This document shows positions 57,125-64,000 of a DNA stretch of 64,000 nt, in pieces. The DNA is from an uncultured Pontibacter sp. (lineage in GTDB: Bacteria; Bacteroidota; Bacteroidia; Cytophagales; Hymenobacteraceae), in assembly GCF_947499215.1 (NCBI RefSeq), contig NZ_CANMNI010000001.1, positions 496,001 to 560,000 on the forward strand. The letters run 5' to 3'. The notes under the pieces were generated by a model. The model ran no database searches and had not been told where the DNA came from. It saw only the letters and a list, made by a program, of their open reading frames with translations. Position numbers and translations under genes: made by a program. How positions within the stretch are numbered: the first letter of the stretch is position 1; the number at the start of each line of letters is the position of its first letter.

Positions 57125-57556
57125 TTATGAAATGTCTTCCCTAAAAAGTCCTTCTGAGTCTTTCCTAGACAATAGCCATTGAAAAGCAGACGCATGGCTA
57201 TTGAAGTAGGCAATTTGAATTTGGTTTTTTGTCATGCGCACTACCTGCTCTCCTATTTTCTCCACCACCACTTCTAAGAATAGATCGTCCGGTAGCACCA
57301 GCGCTATTTTTCGTAAACGTGTAGCGGACATGCGCTTGCCTAACAATTCTGCCGTCCACTTCTGATCTATCATGTTCGGCGAACTAAGGCGGGTAATGTC
57401 CGCTAGCCAGCATACTACACTGTTTACTTTTATAGCGTCATAGGTTTTCTTTAAAGATCTCCGATACTCTGCGCTGTCAACCGCTCTGAGCCATTGACTT
57501 TGAACCAAATTATACTCTGGATTCAGTTCGATATTAATATAGGGGGTGCTAGGCAT
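57125..57556 (-). CDS. STAS/SpoIIAA-like small protein
   Basis: 143 residues. The fold pattern (beta strand, SAEYRRSLKKTYDAIK helix, VVCWLADITRLSS strand, a helix, then VRMTKNQIQIAYFNSHASAFQWLL) resembles SpoIIAA/STAS-like proteins common in Bacteroidota. No phosphorylatable Ser motif is obvious. A 27-nt near-perfect palindrome sits 5 nt upstream of the ATG. Function unknown. Confidence 0.6.
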   Translation of the reverse strand: MPSTPYINIELNPEYNLVQSQWLRAVDSAEYRRSLKKTYDAIKVNSVVCWLADITRLSSPNMIDQKWTAELLGKRMSATRLRKIALVLPDDLFLEVVVEKIGEQVVRMTKNQIQIAYFNSHASAFQWLLSRKDSEGLFREDIS

Positions 57557-57561
57557 ATCTT

Positions 57562-57588
57562 TATAACAGTAAATTATTTACTGTTATA
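57562..57588. promoter_or_regulatory. Palindrome directly upstream of the STAS-like gene
   Basis: TATAACAGTAAA and TTTACTGTTATA, perfect 12-bp arms around a TTA centre, ending 5 nt from the ATG (57556). It would be an operator or a leader hairpin that hides the start. Confidence 0.6.
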
Positions 57589-57844
57589 TTCATAAACGTA
57601 TCAAAATCGTGCCTCGTTTTGATTATTAAGTGGAGACTCCGATTTAACAGCCTTAACTCACTGTATTTCAATGTAAAAAAAATTAGTGCCTTATTTTTTT
57701 GAGCTGATATTATGCATTCACCAAGTTTTCAGACCCTTTAAGCTATAAAGTGATATCAGTCATTTTTTCATGGACAAAGCTGTTGTAGTTTTAAATTTCA
57801 ACAACGTCATAACCAGCTTGTAATCATAAACATAGGGTCTTACC

Positions 57845-58105
57845 ATGGAGAATTTAAAAAAAGCAGTATGTGAAGTTACAGGCTTAAAGGTAAAGCCTTC
57901 TGCAGCGAAGAAATATTTCTACAGAGTTTACAGTTACTTACTGTATCAAGACACAGCCGGACTTCTGGAAACGCTTGACTATCGCCAATCACTCGATAAA
58001 GATGAAAAGCAACATGAACGCTATTATGTGTTCCGCTACATGCTGCGCCTGCTCCGTGAGCGACACCCTAACCACTTTAGGACTTTGAATCCGATCTCAA
58101 ACTGA
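57845..58105 (+). CDS. Small hypothetical protein
   Basis: 86 residues, basic, helical (KPSAAKKYFYRVYSYLLYQD near 17-36; RYYVFRYMLRLLRERHP near 61-77). No motif recognised. Rich in Tyr and Arg. It may bind nucleic acid or a partner protein, but this is a guess from composition only. Confidence 0.6.
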   Translation: MENLKKAVCEVTGLKVKPSAAKKYFYRVYSYLLYQDTAGLLETLDYRQSLDKDEKQHERYYVFRYMLRLLRERHPNHFRTLNPISN

Positions 58106-58428
58106 GACAATCCCGCTTGTCCTAGCCGCTGAGTAGCAAATTCTCTTTCCTACTCTCCTCCCCTATAAATATTGTTCCCACCTCGAGCAACCGTTTGCCC
58201 CTCTTTCGCATCTATTCTATATCCACATCGTGCAAAAGGCCTGTGCTTACCATAGTATCCATTTCGTCCAGATTTCCAGTTACGCAAAAACATTCGTCGG
58301 AAATTTAGGGCAGTTGGCGGAGTAATTTGATTGATTCATATAATAAACTAAACAGTACCTTGCATTACAAAGTACTATACATTAGCTTTGCATCATTCAA
58401 TTACCATACACGCTAACAAAATAATACT
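58106..58428. other. Non-coding gap with TonB-receptor promoter
   Basis: 323 nt without an ORF. It contains the promoter at 58360-58390; the remainder has no clear structure. Confidence 0.45.
58360..58390 (+). promoter_or_regulatory. Bacteroidota-type promoter for the TonB receptor
   Basis: TTG (58360-58362) and TAGCTTTG (58383-58390), 20-nt spacing, 38 nt before the ATG. A close match to the TTG/TAnnTTTG consensus. Confidence 0.7.
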
Positions 58429-60864
58429 ATGAAAAAGTTATTCTACTTATTCGCATTAACACTTATTACAACGCTCACAACCAATGCTTTAGCACAATCT
58501 GTGGGAATGCTAGCCGGAACGGTGATCGACGAGAAAGGCGAAGCCTTGGGCTTTGTCAACGTAGCGGTGCTCTCCGCTTCTTCCGATGCTGTTGTAACAG
58601 GCGCGATCGCTGAAATGGATGGAACCTTTCGCATCAAAACGCCGACGAAAGGCAGCTACAAACTGAAGGTAAGTGGCTTGGGCTACTTGCCGGTTGTCAC
58701 GGAAGTGTTTGACGTATCCGGCACTGATTTTAGCAGGAACTTCGGCAAACTGCAGTTGCAGCCCGATGTGAAAACCCTAAAAGAAGTTACCGTGCAGGCC
58801 ATGCGCCCCACAATTACCAACGATGCCGAAAAGATGGTAGTAAGTGTGGAAGGCACGGCACTGGCTACAGGCAGCACCGCTTACGAAGTATTGGAGAAAT
58901 CTCCCGGCGTATGGATCGATCAGGACGGTAACATCTCCCTGAACGGCAAGCCCGGGGTGCAGGTCATGATCAATGGGAAGCAGTCTTTCCTTAATGGCAA
59001 ACAGTTGCAGAACCTGCTGCAAGGTATGGCCGCTGAAAACCTGAAAGACTTGGAGATCATCACCAATCCATCCGCCCGCTACGATGCGGAGGGCTCCTCA
59101 GGCATTATCAATATCAACCTAAAAAAGAATGAAGCTTTTGGCATGAACGGCAATGTGTATGCCGGCTACCAGTATAACCGCCTCAGCACCTATACCTCTG
59201 GTTTCGACCTGAGCCACAAGCAGGGCAAGTGGAACACGACAGTTGGCGTGGATTTGTCCCGCCGCATGTCTTTCCGCGACATGGACATGGAGCGCATCTT
59301 TAACGACCCGGCAGGCAAAAGCTTCTTCGATCAAGAAGGCTACGAAGAACGCGAGCGCCTTAACTCCAGCCTTAGAATTGGCACGGACTACGATATAAAC
59401 GACCGCCACAGTGTCGGCTTTATGAGCAACATGTTCTACTCTGCCAATGAAGGGATCTTTAACACCGCATCGAACCTGCGCCGCCCTATGGCAGCGGACA
59501 GCCGCTTCATAGATGCCACCAACGAGCATGAGAGCACTTATCGCAACGGTACTTTTAACCTCCACTACAACGGCAAACTCGACACCTTGGGCACCACCCT
59601 TACTGCAGATTTAGACTACGCCCGTATTACCGATGAAACAGACTTTGTTTTCAAGAATGATCAGTTCTTCCTGAGCGATGGTAAGCTGGCAAGTCAAGAG
59701 CACCTGACAAGCTATAACCCAGCAGGCTACGACATCCTATCTGCTAAAGTGGATTTCGGAAAGAAAATAGGTCAGCATGGCAAACTGGAGTTAGGTGCCA
59801 AAGGCAGCCATGTGGTATCAGACAACGAGCTGCTGTTCTATGAGGTAACCGACGGCCGTAAAACACTTGACCCGAAGCGCACCAATCACTTCATTTACAC
59901 CGAAAATATCTTGGCTGGCTATGTAAACTACTCCACCAAAATTAATGACACTTGGAAAATCGTGACAGGCCTCCGTGCGGAGCAGACTTTTTCAGAGGGA
60001 GACTTAATTTCCCTAGAAGACCCAACCGAGCGCAGTTACCTTAACTTTTTCCCAAGCGTTTTCCTGCAGCAGAAGGTGAGCGACAACTACGAGGTGAGCT
60101 ACAAGTATAGCCGCCGCATCAACCGCCCGTTCTACGGACAGCTGAACCCTTTTATCTTCTACCTCGACCCTTATACTTGGTCACAGGGCAATCCGGAACT
60201 GAAGCCGCAGTACACCAACTCGTTTGAGGTAACGCAGACCCTGAAGCAGCGCTACAACCTGATGATGGGCTACGCAGTAACCTCTGACTTTATCGGTGAG
60301 GTACCGGTATACAACAGCGAAGACAACACCACGGTGTTCAGCCAGCGCAATGTAAGTAATTATAAGAACGTGTATGGTACGCTGGTAGCGCCGGTGCAAC
60401 TATCAGGCAAGTGGGAAATGAGCAACACGGCCACACTGGCCTACCAGCGATACACTCAGGAGGTGAAAACCGAAAACATTGTAAACGACCAAGTGTTCGT
60501 CATGCTGCAGTCTAATCAGAACATACAGTTGCCAAAAGATATCCGGCTCGAGTTGAACGCTGGTTTCCATGGCCCTGGTGTATATGGCCTGTATGAGATA
60601 AAAAGTCAGTGGTGGCTGGATGCCGGTGTGAAAAAGACTTTTATGGATGACCGCCTGACGCTTTCAGTAAATGCCACGGACATTTTCAAAACCCGCATGC
60701 TGAAAGTTAGAACCGAAATGGATGGCAACCTGAACTCGATCGTTCAGTACCAAGGCAACCAAAGCATACGTATTAATCTCCGCTACAATTTCGCTAAAGG
60801 CAAATCCTTTGAAGCCAAAAAGCGCAACATCAACCTAGAGGAAATCAACAGAACCGGAAACTAG
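58429..60864 (+). CDS. TonB-dependent receptor-like outer membrane barrel with carboxypeptidase-like domain
   Basis: 811 residues. A signal peptide ends at LAQS (about 24). A carboxypeptidase-regulatory-like domain (GMLAGTVIDEKGEALGFVNVAV, about 26-47) precedes a plug domain (VQVMINGKQSFLNGKQLQNLL and NPSARYDAEGSSGIININLKKN) and a C-terminal barrel, the OMP_b-brl_3 layout. It lacks an obvious TonB box. The ligand is unknown; these often take up metal complexes or glycans. Transcribed alone with its own promoter and terminator. Confidence 0.88.
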   Translation: MKKLFYLFALTLITTLTTNALAQSVGMLAGTVIDEKGEALGFVNVAVLSASSDAVVTGAIAEMDGTFRIKTPTKGSYKLKVSGLGYLPVVTEVFDVSGTDFSRNFGKLQLQPDVKTLKEVTVQAMRPTITNDAEKMVVSVEGTALATGSTAYEVLEKSPGVWIDQDGNISLNGKPGVQVMINGKQSFLNGKQLQNLLQGMAAENLKDLEIITNPSARYDAEGSSGIININLKKNEAFGMNGNVYAGYQYNRLSTYTSGFDLSHKQGKWNTTVGVDLSRRMSFRDMDMERIFNDPAGKSFFDQEGYEERERLNSSLRIGTDYDINDRHSVGFMSNMFYSANEGIFNTASNLRRPMAADSRFIDATNEHESTYRNGTFNLHYNGKLDTLGTTLTADLDYARITDETDFVFKNDQFFLSDGKLASQEHLTSYNPAGYDILSAKVDFGKKIGQHGKLELGAKGSHVVSDNELLFYEVTDGRKTLDPKRTNHFIYTENILAGYVNYSTKINDTWKIVTGLRAEQTFSEGDLISLEDPTERSYLNFFPSVFLQQKVSDNYEVSYKYSRRINRPFYGQLNPFIFYLDPYTWSQGNPELKPQYTNSFEVTQTLKQRYNLMMGYAVTSDFIGEVPVYNSEDNTTVFSQRNVSNYKNVYGTLVAPVQLSGKWEMSNTATLAYQRYTQEVKTENIVNDQVFVMLQSNQNIQLPKDIRLELNAGFHGPGVYGLYEIKSQWWLDAGVKKTFMDDRLTLSVNATDIFKTRMLKVRTEMDGNLNSIVQYQGNQSIRINLRYNFAKGKSFEAKKRNINLEEINRTGN

Positions 60865-60888
60865 TTAATTATACTTGTTAGCTTACTC

Positions 60889-60916
60889 AGCCCTCGCATC
60901 AACCTATGCGAGGGCT
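60889..60916 (+). terminator. Terminator after the TonB receptor
   Basis: AGCCCTCGCAT (60889-60899) pairs with ATGCGAGGGCT (60906-60916), 6-nt loop, followed by GTTTATTTT. Confidence 0.85.
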
Positions 60917-61002
60917 GTTTATTTTGAGGGCAGGTTTAAAGCATCTCACCTATCCTGAGGCGGACTTGTCACGTAGTAATACTTCCAATCAAAAGAAACA
61001 CA

Positions 61003-61752
61003 ATGCAAGACGCAACTACAGAACATAAAAAACTACGCATTGCAGCCGTAGGCGACATACATGTAAATGAGCAAGATGCAGGCAAGTGGGTTGATTTTTT
61101 CAAGCAAGTGTCAGAAGAGGCGGATGTGCTGCTGCTCTGCGGTGACCTGACCGATACCGGTCGTGAGAGCGAAGCAGAAGTGTTGGCCGAGGAATTAAGA
61201 GCCTGCTCTATACCTGTGTTAGCAGTACTAGGTAATCATGATTATGACCACGACCAAGTGAAGAAACTGCGCAAAATTTTTGCCCAGACCAACCTCAAGC
61301 TGCTCGACGGTGACTTTACGGTGATAGAAAATGTCGGTTTTGCAGGTGTCAAAGGCTATGGCGGCGGTTTCGATAATTACATGCTGGGCATGTTTGGCGA
61401 AAAACTGAACAAGGACTTCGTACAGGAAACAGTGACCGAAGCGCTAAAGCTCGATGCCGCACTGGCCCAGCTTGATAGCGAACAGAGTGACATGAAGAAG
61501 GTCGTGCTACTACACTATGCCCCGATCAGAGCCACCGTAGAGGGCGAGCCAGAAGCCATTCACCCCTTTCTTGGCTGCTCCCGCTTGGAAGAGCCGCTTA
61601 ACCGACGCAGTGTGCTGGTTGCTTTTCATGGACATGCGCACGTGGGTGCACTAGAGGGCGAAACATCTACTGGTGTGAAGGTATACAATGTGTCCAAACC
61701 GGTGCTGCAGAAGGCTGGATATGATAAGCCCTTCTTTTTGTATGAGGTATAG
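61003..61752 (+). CDS. Metallophosphoesterase
   Basis: 249 residues with the calcineurin-like motifs in order: GDIHVN (about 17-22), CGDLTDTG (about 46-53), LGNHDYD (about 76-82) and HGHAHVG near 211. It binds two metal ions and cleaves a phosphoester or phosphodiester; the substrate (for example a nucleotide) is not identified. The family is mostly cytosolic. No signal peptide. Unlinked to neighbours. Confidence 0.9.
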   Translation: MQDATTEHKKLRIAAVGDIHVNEQDAGKWVDFFKQVSEEADVLLLCGDLTDTGRESEAEVLAEELRACSIPVLAVLGNHDYDHDQVKKLRKIFAQTNLKLLDGDFTVIENVGFAGVKGYGGGFDNYMLGMFGEKLNKDFVQETVTEALKLDAALAQLDSEQSDMKKVVLLHYAPIRATVEGEPEAIHPFLGCSRLEEPLNRRSVLVAFHGHAHVGALEGETSTGVKVYNVSKPVLQKAGYDKPFFLYEV

Positions 61753-61888
61753 GTATAAGCTTTCTTTCCAAAAAATGAATCACCTATAACCAGTCTAATG
61801 ATAGGTTTTCAATTTATAAAAGCTACTGGAAATAAAACACTATTGCCGATGCAAGTAGCCAAAAGCTCCCTGCACCGGCATTAGTATT

Positions 61889-62896
<1,008 letters not shown>

Positions 62897-62993
62897 TTAA
62901 GTGTGTGGTTAATAATTTCAGTTCTAGAGTGTGCTTAACAACCCTACTTTAGTTATACTGCAAAACCGCTGGCGTAGACATATATTCACAAGG

Positions 62994-63025
62994 TTTTGGG
63001 ATTCAATGGAATATTAGTACTTTTG
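62994..63025 (+). promoter_or_regulatory. Bacteroidota-type promoter for prfC
   Basis: TTTTG (62994-62998) and TACTTTTG (63018-63025), 19-nt spacing. It gives a leader of about 135 nt before the prfC ATG. Confidence 0.6.
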
Positions 63026-63083
63026 CATCCTGAAATGTACGCCTTACTTTTACATAGCGTCCCTACTCCACCCTGATTCTTAT

Positions 63084-63102
63084 TTTACCCATTCTGGGTA
63101 AA
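63084..63102 (+). promoter_or_regulatory. Hairpin in the prfC leader
   Basis: TTTACCCA and TGGGTAAA, perfect 8-bp arms around TTC, in the transcribed leader. Function unknown; could be a regulatory or stability element. Confidence 0.35.
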
Positions 63103-63164
63103 GAGTTATTCTATATCATTTTTTTCAATAAAGGTCCGTAAGGATCTGCCTTATTCTAAGCTTC

Positions 63165-64000
63165 ATGGTTTCAGAAGAAATCCTGCGTAGACGCACGTTT
63201 GCCATTATCAGTCACCCCGATGCCGGTAAGACGACCCTTACTGAGAAACTACTCTTGTTCGGGGGAGCGATCAACACAGCGGGAGCTGTCAAGAGCAACA
63301 AAATCACTAAATCCGCCACTTCTGACTTTCTCGAGATCGAGAAACAGCGCGGTATATCCGTTGCCACGTCGGTGATGGGTTTTGATTATGCCGGGCACAA
63401 GATCAACATCCTGGACACACCAGGTCATAAGGACTTTGCAGAGGACACCTACCGCACGCTCTCGGCTGTGGACAGTGTGATTCTGGTAGTGGACTGCGTA
63501 AAAGGTGTGGAGGAACAGACCCGCAACCTAATGCAGGTATGCCGCATGCGCAACACGCCAGTGATCGTTTTCATCAACAAGATGGACCGTGAGGGTCGCG
63601 ACCCCTACGAGTTGCTGGACGAACTGGAACGGGAGCTCAATATACACGTGCGGCCGCTGAGCTGGCCAATCGGAATGGGCTCTACTTTCAAAGGCGTATA
63701 CAACCTGTATGATAAGGACCTTCGTCTTTTCACAGCCAACAAACAACAGCTTACCAAGGACGTCATCGCCATCGAGGACATTAATGGAACGGAGCTGGAC
63801 GAGATCATTGGAAAGCAATCCGCTGACACCCTGCGTTCCGATGCCGATTTCCTGAACGAGTTTTACGAGGACTTCGATCTCGGTCTGTATAAGGAGGGTT
63901 ACTTGGCACCCGTGTTTTTCGGCAGTGCCATCTATAACTTTGGCGTGGGCGAACTGCTCGACACCTTCGTTAAGATCGCTCCTTCGCCGCAAACGATTGA
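63165..64000 (+). CDS. prfC: Peptide chain release factor 3, N-terminal part
   Basis: Begins at the ATG at 63165 and runs past the window end, so the C-terminal half is missing. GTPase motifs are in order: G1 [14 protein letters not shown] (about 17-30), the RGIS switch motif near residue 65, G3 DTPGHKDF (about 84-91), G4 NKMD near 138 and the G5 region GSAIYNFGV near 260. The GS-type G domain of RF3 recycles release factors 1 and 2 from ribosomes. No extension is needed to reach the family's usual start. Confidence 0.93.
   Translation, partial: MVSEEILRRRTFAIISHPDAGKTTLTEKLLLFGGAINTAGAVKSNKITKSATSDFLEIEKQRGISVATSVMGFDYAGHKINILDTPGHKDFAEDTYRTLSAVDSVILVVDCVKGVEEQTRNLMQVCRMRNTPVIVFINKMDREGRDPYELLDELERELNIHVRPLSWPIGMGSTFKGVYNLYDKDLRLFTANKQQLTKDVIAIEDINGTELDEIIGKQSADTLRSDADFLNEFYEDFDLGLYKEGYLAPVFFGSAIYNFGVGELLDTFVKIAPSPQTI

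Overview
The window looks like a chromosomal segment of a Bacteroidota bacterium. The best fit by gene content is the order Cytophagales, family Hymenobacteraceae (Pontibacter-like). The genus is an inference. Supporting signs are promoter-like TAnnTTTG -7 elements spaced from TTG/TTTG as in Bacteroidota, a giant secreted protein with a type IX secretion C-terminal sorting domain, a SusB-like GH97 glucosidase, a TamB/TamL pair, an outer-membrane beta-barrel TonB receptor with a carboxypeptidase-like N-terminal domain, and small families (DUF3347, DUF6122, DUF305) that are common in this phylum. No phage, transposase, CRISPR, rRNA or tRNA gene was seen.

Layout. 1-6614 is a copper-handling island: a multicopper oxidase with its own metal-binding N-terminal domain (cut by the window edge), a Cys-rich four-helix copper storage protein, a metal-domain/AraC fusion regulator, a CPH-type copper P-type ATPase, and two Met-rich lipoproteins. 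6724-7740 is a K+ channel. 7793-12888 (minus) is a five-gene stress-type cluster: VKOR/SPW membrane protein, GH63-like hydrolase, Mn catalase, DsbA-like protein and a small unknown. 13103-15042 holds an SDR and a membrane protein. 15128-16359 is an arsR-arsM unit with a matching operator in front of each gene. 16464-20534 holds unknowns and small metabolic enzymes. 20719-25212 encodes a 1497-residue NHL/IPT protein exported by the type IX system. 26215-32601 is a carbon-metabolism block: SDR, acetyl-CoA synthetase, then an overlapping pdhA-pdhB-E2-ACP operon. 32979-37672 holds two alpha-glucosidases (GH97, GH13) and small genes.

38254-44421 is a GbsR/MarR-type regulator followed by a complete tripartite RND efflux operon. 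The same GTTC-N10-GAAC site lies before the regulator and before the operon. It is followed by an acyl-carrier-like protein lacking the phosphopantetheine serine. 47410-54853 is a tamB-tamL pair for outer membrane assembly. The remainder holds arsC, a DUF3347 lipoprotein, small unknowns, a TonB receptor, a metallophosphoesterase, gap (GAPDH) and the start of prfC (release factor 3).

The most unusual global signal is the octamer TATACCTG (reverse CAGGTATA). By eye it occurs at least 35 times in 64 kb, where about 2 would be expected. It is found in all reading frames, in both orientations and in intergenic DNA. Its wider core TATACC/GGTATA is more frequent still.
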